NCBI GenBank assembly: GCA_002329665.1
Contig: DCTV01000032.1
Coordinates: forward strand, 1 to 14,691
DNA length: 14,691 nucleotides
Direction: 5' to 3'
DNA from: Christensenella sp. UBA1431
GTDB taxonomy: Bacteria > Bacillota > Clostridia > Christensenellales > UBA1431
The position numbers were made by a program, and so were the translations under genes. Position 1 is the first letter of the stretch, and each line of letters begins with the position of its first letter. This document shows, in pieces, positions 8,646 to 14,691 of this stretch. The notes under the pieces are model-generated. The model was given only the letters and a program-made list of their open reading frames with translations. It was not told the DNA's origin and searched no databases.

Positions 8646-9859
8646 TCCGTCTCCTCCTTCCCCGTATGCCCGTCGATCACGCTGCCGCGCTCGTACACGG
8701 CGCCGTCGGGCACGGCGACGTCGCTCGCGACCAGGGTGATCCCGCCGGCGTCCTTCTCCGGCTTCTGACCGGGCGCGCCGATGTGGCAGCCCCCGCCCAC
8801 CACCGCGTGCTCGGCGATTATCGCGCGCTCCACCCGCGCGCCGTCGCCAATGCGCGCAAACGGCATGACCACCGACTCCCTGACCAAGGCGCCCCTGCCC
8901 ACGTACACCCCGGAGGAGAGCACGCTTCTTTCCACCTCGCCGTATATCGTGCAGCCTTCCGGAACAAGGCTGCACGCCACGCGCGCGCCCTCCCCCACGT
9001 AATGCGGCGGGAGGTTGGGGTTTTTTGAATAGATCCTCCATACGGGGTCGTAGAGGTCGAACGCGGGAGGGCTGGAGATGAGGTCCATGCTGGCCTGCCA
9101 CAGGCTCCGTACCGTGCCCACGTCCCGCCAGTATCCCTCGAACGGGTAGGCGAGGGCGCGCGCGCCGCTCCGTATCATCGCCGGGATCACGTCCTTGCCG
9201 AAGTCGCTCGAGGACGCCGGGTCGCTCGCGTCCCGTATGAGGTATTCCTTGAGCACCCTCCAGTTGAAAACGTAGACGCCCATCGAAGCGAGGTCGCTTT
9301 TCGGTTCGGCGGGCTTCTCCTCGAAATCGACCACGACGTTGTCCTCGTCGCAGCGCATCAGGCCGAAACGCCCCGCCTCGTTCATCGGCACGCGCATCAC
9401 GGCGATGGTCGCGTCCGCCTCCTTTTCGCAGTGCGCCCCAAGCATCTCCCTGTAGTCCATCTTGTAGATGTGGTCGCCCGAGATGACCAGCACGTTCTCG
9501 GGGTCGTGCCCCTCGATGAAACCGATGTTCTGGTAGATCGCGTTGGCCGTGCCCGTGTACCATTTGCCCCCGCCGCTTCGGTGGTAGGGCGAGAGCACGT
9601 ACACGCCGCCGTGCACGCGGTCCAGGTCCCACGCCTGCCCCGTCCCCAGGTAGAAGTTGAGTTCGTGGAGCTGGTACTGCATCAGCACGCCCACGGTGTC
9701 CACCCCCGAATGCGCGCAGTTGCTAAGGGCGAAGTCGATGATGCGATACTTCCCCCCGAACGACACCGCGGGCTTGGCCCTGTCCCGCGTCAGCACTCCC
9801 AGCCTGCTCCCCTGTCCGCCCGCGAGCAGCATTGCGATGCATTTTTTGGTTTTTTTCAT
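8642..9859 (-). CDS. glgC: Glucose-1-phosphate adenylyltransferase, 405 aa
   Basis: Makes ADP-glucose from ATP and glucose-1-phosphate, the committed step of bacterial glycogen synthesis. The signatures are intact: the pyrophosphorylase loop GGQGSRL (14-20), KPAV (29-32), [10 protein letters not shown] (43-52), [12 protein letters not shown] (100-111), catalytic SGDHIY (127-132), VDFEEKP (177-183) and EGYWRDVGT (241-249). The C-terminus is a left-handed beta-helix with hexapeptide repeats (about 290-390). The length is close to bacterial GlgC (about 380-430). The frame is open upstream to 10204, but that part overlays glgB. The start at 9857-9859 ([15 protein letters not shown]) has GGGGGAGAGGG just before it and matches the family N-terminus. 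It ends in an ATGA overlap with glgD. As written, its first 137 nt are also read as the tail of glgB in another frame. Confidence 0.97.
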   Translation of the reverse strand: MKKTKKCIAMLLAGGQGSRLGVLTRDRAKPAVSFGGKYRIIDFALSNCAHSGVDTVGVLMQYQLHELNFYLGTGQAWDLDRVHGGVYVLSPYHRSGGGKWYTGTANAIYQNIGFIEGHDPENVLVISGDHIYKMDYREMLGAHCEKEADATIAVMRVPMNEAGRFGLMRCDEDNVVVDFEEKPAEPKSDLASMGVYVFNWRVLKEYLIRDASDPASSSDFGKDVIPAMIRSGARALAYPFEGYWRDVGTVRSLWQASMDLISSPPAFDLYDPVWRIYSKNPNLPPHYVGEGARVACSLVPEGCTIYGEVERSVLSSGVYVGRGALVRESVVMPFARIGDGARVERAIIAEHAVVGGGCHIGAPGQKPEKDAGGITLVASDVAVPDGAVYERGSVIDGHTGKEETE

Positions 9860-11750
9860 CCCTCTCCCCCCGCGATACTTTTTGCCCTTCTCCCGCTTCG
9901 ACCCTGTAGAAAGCCGCCGACAGCGGACGCAGGTCCAGCAGAAGCGACTGCCCGAAACCGCCCGCAGGTTCGCTAACGGTCGCCCGGGCCCCGGGCCTCC
10001 CCGCGTCCGAACTGAATACCTCGGTGTACGTTCCCTTAACGGGCACACCCGTCCTGTACCCTTCGCGGAAAACGGGCGTGAAATTGAAAGCGCAAAGCAG
10101 CGCATGCCTGCGTTTGAGCGAATAGCGCATGAACACGAGCACACAGCCCTCCCTGTCGTCCACGCTGCACCATTCAAAGCCTTCCCATCCGCCGTCCGAT
10201 TCATAGAGCGGCGGCGTTTGCCCGTAGAACCGGCACAGCGCCCGCACGTACGCCTGCGCGTCCCTGTGCAGGTCGTAATCGAGCAGGAACCAGTCCAGCG
10301 GACGCTTCTCGTCCCATTCGATGAACTGCGCGATCTCGGCGCCCATGAAGAGGAGTTTCTTGCCCGGATGCGCGAACATGTAGGCCAGCAGCAGGCGCAG
10401 GTTCGCGAACTTCTGGTCGTACGTCCCCGGCATCTTGTCGAGCAGGGACAGCTTGGAGTGCACGACCTCGTCGTGCGAGAGGGGCAGGATATAGTCTTCC
10501 GAAAACGCGTAGGTCATAGAGAACGTGAGGCTGCCGTGCCTGCCGGAACGAAAGAGCGGGTCGGCCTGCATATAGTCGAGCACGTCGTTCATCCAGCCCA
10601 TGTTCCATTTGAAGTCGAACCCCAGGGAATCCTTCGCGCCGTGTTTCCCGGTGACCCTGGGATAGGCGCTGGCCTCCTCCGCGAACATCAGCGCGCCCGG
10701 GCATTCCGTATGCACCGCGTCGTTGAGGGCGCGCAAAAACCGTACCGCGTGAAAGTTCTCCCGCCCGCCCTCCTCGTTGGGGAGCCATGCGCCCCCTTCC
10801 CTGCCGTAGTCGAGGTAGAGCATGCTCGATACCGCGTCCACCCGCAGGCCGTCGAGGTGGTAGGCGTCGAGCAGGAACACCGCGCTCGAAACGAGGAAGC
10901 TGTGCACCTGCGGTTTCTCGAAGTCAAAAAGGTTGGTCCCCCAGACCGGATGCTCGCCGCGCCGCGGGTCGGCGTGCTCGAAAAGCGCGGTGCCGTCGAA
11001 GCGGTAAAGGCCGTGCGCGTCCCTCGGGAAGTGGGCGGGGACCCAGTCCATCACGACGCCGAGGCCGTTTTGGTGGCAGCGGTCCACGAACGCCATGAAC
11101 TCCTCCGGCGTCCCGTACCGGGACGTGATCGAGAAATACCCCGTCACCTGGTAGCCCCAGGAGGCGTCGAAAGGGTGCTCGCAGAGCGGCAGCAGCTCGA
11201 TGTGCGTAAACCCCATATCGAGGACGTAGGGCACGAGCGTATCGGCGAGCTCCGAATAGGAGAGGAAGCTCCCGTCCGGCCTCCTCCTCCAGGAGCCCAG
11301 GTGCACCTCGTACACCGCCATGGGCCGGGCGAACGGGTCGGCGGCGGCCCTCGCCTTCATAAAGGACGCGTCCCCCCACGCGTAGCCCGCGAGGTCTTTA
11401 ACCACCGATGCCGTGGCGGGGCGCAGCTCGGAACAGAACGCGAACGGGTCCGCGCGCAGGCGCCGGACGCCGCTTTGTTCCTGTATCGAGAATTTGTACC
11501 TGTCCCCCGGCCGCACACCGTCGACGCATGCGGCCCAGATGCCCGAACCCGCCTGGGGCGCGAGCGGGTGCTCCGTTTCCGACCAGCCGTTGAAATCGCC
11601 CGCAACGCTGATGGCGCTCGCGTGCGGCGCCCATACGGCGAACCGCCAGACTCCGTCCCCGGCGGGGTGCGCGCCCAGCGCGCGGTACGCGCGGCGGTGC
11701 GTCCCCTCGTTAAATAGGTACAGATCGTCCGGTTCGAGCATAGTGGTCAT
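9723..11750 (-). CDS. glgB: 1,4-alpha-glucan branching enzyme; 675 aa as written, probably 631 without a suspect tail
   Basis: GH13 branching enzyme that moves an alpha-1,4 segment onto O6 to create alpha-1,6 branches. The N-terminal CBM48-type domain spans about 30-110 ([23 protein letters not shown]). The catalytic regions are MDWVPAHF (234-241), GLRVD with nucleophile D305, MFAEEAS with acid/base E358, and [10 protein letters not shown] with D427. The C-terminal beta domain ends near [15 protein letters not shown] (603-617), where GlgB proteins normally stop. The frame then continues about 58 residues through [13 protein letters not shown] and overlaps glgC by 137 nt. One extra base in the six-G run at 9871-9866 would instead end the protein at TGA 9858-9856, inside an ATGA overlap with glgC. 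The start at ATG 11748-11750 has GGGAGGGG upstream; the in-frame ATG three codons later has no ribosome binding site. This is the first gene of the operon. Confidence 0.94.
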   Translation of the reverse strand: MTTMLEPDDLYLFNEGTHRRAYRALGAHPAGDGVWRFAVWAPHASAISVAGDFNGWSETEHPLAPQAGSGIWAACVDGVRPGDRYKFSIQEQSGVRRLRADPFAFCSELRPATASVVKDLAGYAWGDASFMKARAAADPFARPMAVYEVHLGSWRRRPDGSFLSYSELADTLVPYVLDMGFTHIELLPLCEHPFDASWGYQVTGYFSITSRYGTPEEFMAFVDRCHQNGLGVVMDWVPAHFPRDAHGLYRFDGTALFEHADPRRGEHPVWGTNLFDFEKPQVHSFLVSSAVFLLDAYHLDGLRVDAVSSMLYLDYGREGGAWLPNEEGGRENFHAVRFLRALNDAVHTECPGALMFAEEASAYPRVTGKHGAKDSLGFDFKWNMGWMNDVLDYMQADPLFRSGRHGSLTFSMTYAFSEDYILPLSHDEVVHSKLSLLDKMPGTYDQKFANLRLLLAYMFAHPGKKLLFMGAEIAQFIEWDEKRPLDWFLLDYDLHRDAQAYVRALCRFYGQTPPLYESDGGWEGFEWCSVDDREGCVLVFMRYSLKRRHALLCAFNFTPVFREGYRTGVPVKGTYTEVFSSDAGRPGARATVSEPAGGFGQSLLLDLRPLSAAFYRVEAGEGQKVSRGERDEKNQKMHRNAARGRTGEQAGSADAGQGQARGVVRGEVSHHRLRP

Positions 11751-11883
11751 TTCCCCTCCCGCATTCTGCGACAACGACCCGGTATGTTTTGTTGGTGCTC
11801 TGAAGCTACGCCTAAGATGCGATGTGGCCCGCAATATTAATCAAGCAAGGCGGCGCCCCTGCTTTTCCATATTATTCATCTTC

Positions 11884-11912
11884 AGTATAACAATATATCG
11901 TGAGCAAGGCAA
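11884..11912 (-). promoter_or_regulatory. Candidate promoter of the glycogen operon (upstream of glgB)
   Basis: On the minus strand, TTGCCT (11912-11907) is followed by 17 nt and TATACT (11889-11884). That gives four of six and five of six matches to the sigma-A consensus with ideal spacing. It lies in the only AT-rich stretch upstream of glgB. The predicted start, near 11877, gives a leader of about 127 nt. No sequence-specific regulator site is recognisable. A second, weaker AT-rich stretch lies closer to the gene (TAATATT around 11833-11839). Confidence 0.55.
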
Positions 11913-12056
11913 ACGCGCCGGGCCGCCTGAACGATGATTCAACACCGGATACCAAAAGCCGACAAACGCCGGCCCCCGAGAGCGGCCACACGATGCCGCC
12001 CGCCGCACCCGTCAAGGCCGGCCCTTAGCCCATGGGTCCATGCGCATACCCCTTCA

Positions 12057-12085
12057 TTGTCCGGGATGCCGTTTTTTGCTATAAT
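12057..12085 (+). promoter_or_regulatory. Promoter of lplA
   Basis: TTGTCC (12057-12062), 17 nt, then a perfect TATAAT (12080-12085). Transcription should start near 12092, giving a leader of about 30 nt that carries the ribosome binding site. About 15 nt upstream of the -35 box is the short palindrome CATGGGTCCATG (12031-12042), which might be an operator or chance. Confidence 0.75.
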
Positions 12086-12110
12086 TTAAAAAACCCGGAA
12101 AAACATAATG

Positions 12111-12115
12111 GGAGG
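12111..12115 (+). promoter_or_regulatory. Ribosome binding site that fixes the lplA start
   Basis: GGAGG seven bases before ATG 12123-12125. An in-frame ATG at 12108 would place this Shine-Dalgarno sequence inside the coding region and has none of its own, so the downstream ATG is preferred. Confidence 0.85.
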
Positions 12116-12122
12116 AAACGAA

Positions 12123-13115
12123 ATGGCGATCACCCGCACGCGGCTCGTCCTGGGTACGGGTACGGATCCCTGGTACAACCTCGCGCTCGAGGAACACCTG
12201 CTCGACACCGTCCGAAAAGACGAGTGCGTCTTCTACCTGTGGCAGAACCAGCACACCGTCGTCATCGGGAAAAACCAGAACGCCTGGCGCGAATGCCGCA
12301 CCGACCTTCTGGAGCAGGAGGGGGGCAAGCTCGCGAGGCGGTCGTCGGGCGGCGGCGCCGTGTACCATGATCTGGGGAACCTCAACTTCACCTTCGTCGT
12401 GGACCGCGAATACTACGACCTGCACCGCCAGTTGGGCGTCATCCTTCAGGCCGTGAACTCCTTCGGCCTTAGCGCGAGCTTTTCCGGCCGGAACGACCTG
12501 GTCTTAAACGACCAGAAGTTTTCGGGGAACGCCTTTTTGCAGCGCAGCGGGGAAGCCCTGCACCACGGCACGCTGCTGTTGCACGTGGACATGTCGAAGC
12601 TCTCGCGCTATCTCCAGGTTTCGGCCGAGAAGATGCAGGCCAAGGGCGTTGCCTCGGTCCGCTCGCGCGTCACCAACCTGTGCGACCACGCGGACATCAC
12701 GCTAAAGCGTATGGAGGAAGCGCTGGCCGATAGCTTCGCGCTCGAATACGGGAAACCCGACGTCCTCGCCCCGTCCGACCTCGACCGGGACGCCGTCCAA
12801 AAGAAATACGAAAAATACTCCTCGTGGGAATGGAACTACGGCAAGACCCCGAAGTTTGACATCACGCTCGACACCCGTTTTGCCTGGGGCGGCGTCGAGA
12901 TGGGGCTGTCGCTCAACTGCGGCGTCATCACCGAATGCCGGGTCTTCTCGGACGCGATGGACCAGGCTTTCGTCGAGAACCTCGCGCCCGCGCTCACCGG
13001 CTGCCCGTTCAGCTCCTGCGCCATGGCCGAGCGCGTGCGCGGCCTCGCCTGCGGGGAGGACACGGCCTGCATCCGCGAAGAACTCGCGGACTGGCTGATG
13101 CAGAAAGGATTCTGA
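12123..13115 (+). CDS. lplA: Lipoate-protein ligase A, 330 aa
   Basis: Activates free lipoate with ATP and transfers it to the lysine of lipoyl domains (such as GcvH or E2 subunits), allowing lipoate salvage in the cytoplasm. The N-terminal catalytic domain carries the family hallmarks: RRSSGGGAVYHDLGNLNFTF (72-91, the RRxxGGGAVYHD lipoate/ATP loop), NDLVLNDQKFSGNAF (124-138) with the conserved K132, and HHGTLLLHVD (147-156). Residues from about 245 to 330 match the small C-terminal accessory domain, so this is the full two-domain ligase of normal length (about 330-340). No lipoyl-accepting protein is encoded in the window, so the substrate lies elsewhere in the genome. It has its own promoter and is transcribed divergently from the glycogen operon. 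No U-rich terminator follows it; the downstream spacer holds inverted repeats. Confidence 0.95.
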   Translation: MAITRTRLVLGTGTDPWYNLALEEHLLDTVRKDECVFYLWQNQHTVVIGKNQNAWRECRTDLLEQEGGKLARRSSGGGAVYHDLGNLNFTFVVDREYYDLHRQLGVILQAVNSFGLSASFSGRNDLVLNDQKFSGNAFLQRSGEALHHGTLLLHVDMSKLSRYLQVSAEKMQAKGVASVRSRVTNLCDHADITLKRMEEALADSFALEYGKPDVLAPSDLDRDAVQKKYEKYSSWEWNYGKTPKFDITLDTRFAWGGVEMGLSLNCGVITECRVFSDAMDQAFVENLAPALTGCPFSSCAMAERVRGLACGEDTACIREELADWLMQKGF

Positions 13116-13212
13116 CAGTCGCTACGATCGGCGTGGAGTTTGTTCCTATTGAGAGCGTATTGCGGGCTTCGAAGGCCTTGCCTAAAAAATCTGCAAAGCC
13201 CCGCCTAAGCAA

Positions 13213-13240
13213 TCAACGCAAAGCCGTAGCTTTGCGTTGA
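13213..13240. repeat. Perfect 12-bp hairpin after lplA
   Basis: TCAACGCAAAGC, loop CGTA, then GCTTTGCGTTGA: a perfect 12-base-pair stem with a four-base loop. Neither strand has a T-run directly after it, so it does not look like a standard rho-independent terminator. It could stabilise the 3' end of lplA mRNA or be part of a repeat element. Confidence 0.75.
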
Positions 13241-13320
13241 AGAGGAGGAGCAACGCAGCGGGGCGAAGAATCCCCAAAGCGCAGCGCAAAGAGGGTTCTG
13301 AGCGAAGCGCAGTTTGCTCC
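13241..13320. repeat. Repeat-like intergenic segment with several short inverted repeats
   Basis: The segment contains GGGG-CGAAGAAT-CCCC (13260-13275), a short direct motif GCGCAG (three times between 13279 and 13312) and GAGCGAA-GCGCAG-TTTGCTC (13300-13319). The strings CGAAGAATCC and TTCTGAGCGAAGCGCAG resemble dispersed intergenic repeats of the TTCTGAGCGAAGCG...GAAGAATC type known from several bacterial genomes. The resemblance is from memory and not from a search. An open frame crosses it, but it has no coding character that I recognise. Confidence 0.45.
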
Positions 13321-13328
13321 GACGAGGA

Positions 13329-13334
13329 AGGAGG
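13329..13334 (+). promoter_or_regulatory. Ribosome binding site supporting a TTG start
   Basis: AGGAGG six bases before TTG 13341-13343. There is no ATG nearby in frame, and family similarity begins directly at this codon (RIYYLYNSGFALLYGD), so this decides the start of the MBL gene. Confidence 0.85.
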
Positions 13335-13340
13335 CGTCCC

Positions 13341-14099
13341 TTGCGCATATACTACCTCTACAACAGCGGGTTCGCGCTCCTATATGGCGATACCGCGCTC
13401 ATCATCGACTATTATTTGGAAAGACCGCACGGCGGGAAGCGGGGCTTTGCCGGCGGCATCGTCGCCGAAGAGGAGCTGGCCGCCTATGAGAGGGTGTACG
13501 TGCTCTCCAGCCACGCGCATTACGACCATTTCAACCCGGCGGTGCTCGGGTGGCAGAAAGCGCACCCGGGCGTCAGGTACATACTCAGCCGGGACATCGA
13601 GGCCCGCGTGAAAGCGCCGGACAGCACGCAATACGTCGCGTTCCTCGGCAAGGGGGAGCGCTACGGCGACGGGCATGTCGCGGTCAGGGCCTACGGGAGC
13701 ACGGACGAGGGCGTGAGCTTTCACGTCCTCATGGGCGGTCTCTCGGTCTTTCACGCGGGAGACCTGAACTGCTGGCACTGGCCGGAGGAATCGACCGAAG
13801 AAGAGAGCCGCCGGGCGATCGCCGAGTTCGAGCGGGAGATGGCGGAAATCGCGCAAAACGTCGTGAACCCGGACGTCGCCTTTTTCCCGGTTGACCCGCG
13901 CATGGCCGCCGACTACGACCGCGGGGCGCTGTACTTTGCGCGGACCGTGCGGCCGCGCCTGCTCGTGCCCATGCATTTCCGCGAAGAAACGCGGGCGCCC
14001 GCCGCCGTCGCCGAAAAACTCAGGGACAAGGGCGTGCTGGTCTGGGCGGTTAGGGAGCGCGGCGAGTCCATCGAATACGAAGGAGGAGACAGTACATGA
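13341..14099 (+). CDS. MBL-fold metallo-hydrolase, 252 aa, TTG start
   Basis: Metallo-beta-lactamase-fold hydrolase, probably cytoplasmic and Zn-dependent (UlaG/Lactamase_B-like group). The metal-binding HxHxDH motif is SSHAHYDHFNP with H58, H60, D62 and H63. HAGDLNCWHW supplies D141, and VPMHF supplies the last His, H212. YGSTDEGVSF (118-127) together with AGDLNxWHW is a combination I recognise from a widespread but uncharacterised clostridial MBL family. The substrate is unknown; it lacks the glutathione-binding features of classical glyoxalase II. The TTG start has an AGGAGG six bases upstream. The stop overlaps the next ATG by 4 nt (ATGA), so it is translationally coupled with the glyoxalase-like gene. 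No strong promoter is visible just upstream; transcription may come from lplA or from a weak site in the repeat-rich spacer. Confidence 0.88.
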   Translation: MRIYYLYNSGFALLYGDTALIIDYYLERPHGGKRGFAGGIVAEEELAAYERVYVLSSHAHYDHFNPAVLGWQKAHPGVRYILSRDIEARVKAPDSTQYVAFLGKGERYGDGHVAVRAYGSTDEGVSFHVLMGGLSVFHAGDLNCWHWPEESTEEESRRAIAEFEREMAEIAQNVVNPDVAFFPVDPRMAADYDRGALYFARTVRPRLLVPMHFREETRAPAAVAEKLRDKGVLVWAVRERGESIEYEGGDST

Positions 14100-14476
14100 A
14101 GTTCACCTATTACCACTGCAACATCAACGTGCTCGACCTTAAAAAAAGCGTCGCCTTCTATGAAAAGGCGCTGGGCCTTCGGGAGGAGAAACGCAAGAAG
14201 GCGAGCGACGGGAGCTACGAGATCGTGTTCATGACCGACGGGGCTCATGCCGTCGAGCTGACCTGGCTGCGCGACAAGAAGACCCCCTACGACCTGGGCG
14301 ACAACGAGAGCCACATCGCGTTCAAGGTGGACGATTATGAGGCGGCGCACGCCCTGCACGAGGAAATGGGCTGCATCTGCTACGAAAACGAGAAGCTGGG
14401 CCTGTACTTCATCAACGACCCGGACGGCTACTGGCTCGAGATCCTCCCTCAGAACCGGGGGAACGTGGAACACTGA
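14096..14476 (+). CDS. Glyoxalase I-like VOC-family protein (lactoylglutathione lyase-like), 126 aa
   Basis: Vicinal-oxygen-chelate protein of two beta-alpha-beta-beta-beta modules. Its four expected metal ligands fall where bacterial glyoxalase I has them: H7 (YYHCNI), E54 (AVELTW), H73 (ESHIAF) and E115 (YWLEIL), compared with H5, E56, H74 and E122 in E. coli GloA. The first module begins NINVLDLKKSVAFYEKALGL, and the second ends INDPDGYWLEILPQ, a strong family signature. The likely reaction is isomerisation of the methylglyoxal-thiol hemithioacetal. Many Clostridia lack glutathione, so another thiol or another VOC substrate is possible. GGAGGAG precedes the ATG, which overlaps the MBL stop by 4 nt. 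A terminator follows about 40 nt after the stop, so this is the last gene of its transcript. Confidence 0.9.
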   Translation: MKFTYYHCNINVLDLKKSVAFYEKALGLREEKRKKASDGSYEIVFMTDGAHAVELTWLRDKKTPYDLGDNESHIAFKVDDYEAAHALHEEMGCICYENEKLGLYFINDPDGYWLEILPQNRGNVEH

Positions 14477-14516
14477 GGATGAAGACGTCGAAAAGAAATG
14501 TCGATGGGATAAATCT

Positions 14517-14550
14517 AAGGAAGCCGGCGGTGTCGGCTTCCTTTTCTTTG
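14517..14550 (+). terminator. Rho-independent terminator after the glyoxalase-like gene
   Basis: AAGGAAGCCG (14517-14526), a seven-base loop, CGGCTTCCTT (14534-14543), then a T-rich tail TTCTTTG. This is a perfect 10-bp stem with a 3' T-rich tract, 40 nt after the stop codon. The A-rich start of the stem may also give it some activity on the other strand. Confidence 0.9.
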
Positions 14551-14610
14551 TGTGGAAATATACTGCTATTTTTCAGAATATTCGACTATTTTTTGCCGTC
14601 ATACTCTAGT

Positions 14611-14640
14611 TTAACGACAAGGACATCGTTAAGGTATCAT
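14611..14640 (+). promoter_or_regulatory. Operator-like inverted repeat over a weak candidate promoter
   Basis: TTAACGA (14611-14617), eight bases, TCGTTAA (14626-14632) is a perfect 7+7 inverted repeat in an AT-rich stretch after the terminator. Its left arm coincides with a possible -35 box (TTAACG, 14611-14616), with TATCAT (14635-14640) 18 nt further on. A repressor bound here would block such a promoter. The gene it would control lies beyond the right edge, so this remains tentative. Confidence 0.4.
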
Positions 14641-14691
14641 AAATTGCGCAAATTAGGAAATGCGTCAAAGCAAGGGACATGAACGCAGCCG

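Larger units (their letters stand above)
11751..12122. other. Divergent intergenic region between glgB and lplA, 372 nt
   Basis: No coding region is supported here. It holds one candidate promoter in each direction, the glgB ribosome binding site (GGGAGGGG on the minus strand next to 11751) and the lplA ribosome binding site. The glgB-proximal part (about 11860-11900) is AT-rich. The middle part (about 11940-12030) is very GC-rich and contains GCCGGCCC twice (11968-11975 and 12017-12024). It also holds an imperfect hairpin, AAGCAAGG/CCCTGCTT (11843-11864), inside the presumed glgB leader. I see no recognisable riboswitch. The predicted glgB leader is about 127 nt. Confidence 0.7.

Noticed and set aside
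9860..10204. In-frame upstream extension of glgC by 115 codons
   Set aside because: It reads through the end of glgB out of frame; the GlgC N-terminus ([15 protein letters not shown]) begins exactly at 9859.
9657..11717. 686-codon open frame on the plus strand across glgB and the start of glgC
   Set aside because: It is antisense to GlgB with its full set of catalytic motifs. The predicted product has no family features, and no ribosome binding site supports its start.
11843..11866. Terminator or attenuator in the glgB leader (AAGCAAGG...CCCTGCTT with TTTT on the plus strand)
   Set aside because: The stem is imperfect and the T-run is on the strand opposite to glgB transcription; no gene on the plus strand ends there.
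13213..13240. Rho-independent terminator of lplA
   Set aside because: The stem is perfect, but no T-run follows it on either strand, so it is listed as a hairpin/repeat instead.

Overview
The window looks like a piece of a GC-rich Bacillota (Clostridia-type) chromosome. The evidence is the glgB-glgC-glgD-glgA-glgP order with a GlgC/GlgD pair, strong AGGAGG-type ribosome binding sites throughout, very tight gene spacing and sigma-A-like promoters. I cannot name the genus. Nothing suggests a plasmid, phage or genomic island, and I found no tRNA, rRNA, CRISPR array or transposase.

Left part, minus strand (1-1629): the 5' half of asnS (asparaginyl-tRNA synthetase) runs off the left edge and has its own near-consensus promoter. 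Upstream of it is a calcineurin-like metallophosphoesterase. Centre, minus strand (1672-11750): a complete glycogen operon, read from right to left as glgB, glgC, glgD, glgA, glgP and a GH13 alpha-glucan hydrolase. GlgC, probably with GlgD as partner, makes ADP-glucose. GlgA extends the alpha-1,4 chains and GlgB adds alpha-1,6 branches. GlgP removes glucose-1-phosphate, and the GH13 enzyme probably deals with branched or limit oligosaccharides. The genes touch or overlap, so they are almost certainly translationally coupled. The metallophosphoesterase follows after only 42 nt and may be the last gene of the same transcript.

A 372-nt divergent intergenic region (11751-12122) holds a candidate promoter for each direction. 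Right part, plus strand: lplA (lipoate-protein ligase), then a 225-nt spacer rich in inverted repeats, then a metallo-beta-lactamase-fold hydrolase that starts at TTG and overlaps a glyoxalase I-like VOC gene by ATGA. A clear rho-independent terminator follows. The last 140 nt are AT-rich and carry a 7+7 inverted repeat lying over a weak candidate promoter for a gene beyond the right edge.

Most of the window is conventional central metabolism. The points most worth a second look are: the 3' end of glgB, where one base missing from a six-G run would explain a 44-residue nonsense-like tail overlapping glgC; the repeat-rich spacer before the MBL gene, with two mutually exclusive hairpins and sequence resembling dispersed intergenic repeats; the coupled MBL/glyoxalase pair; and the operator-like palindrome at the right end. 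I did not find a convincing previously undescribed system.
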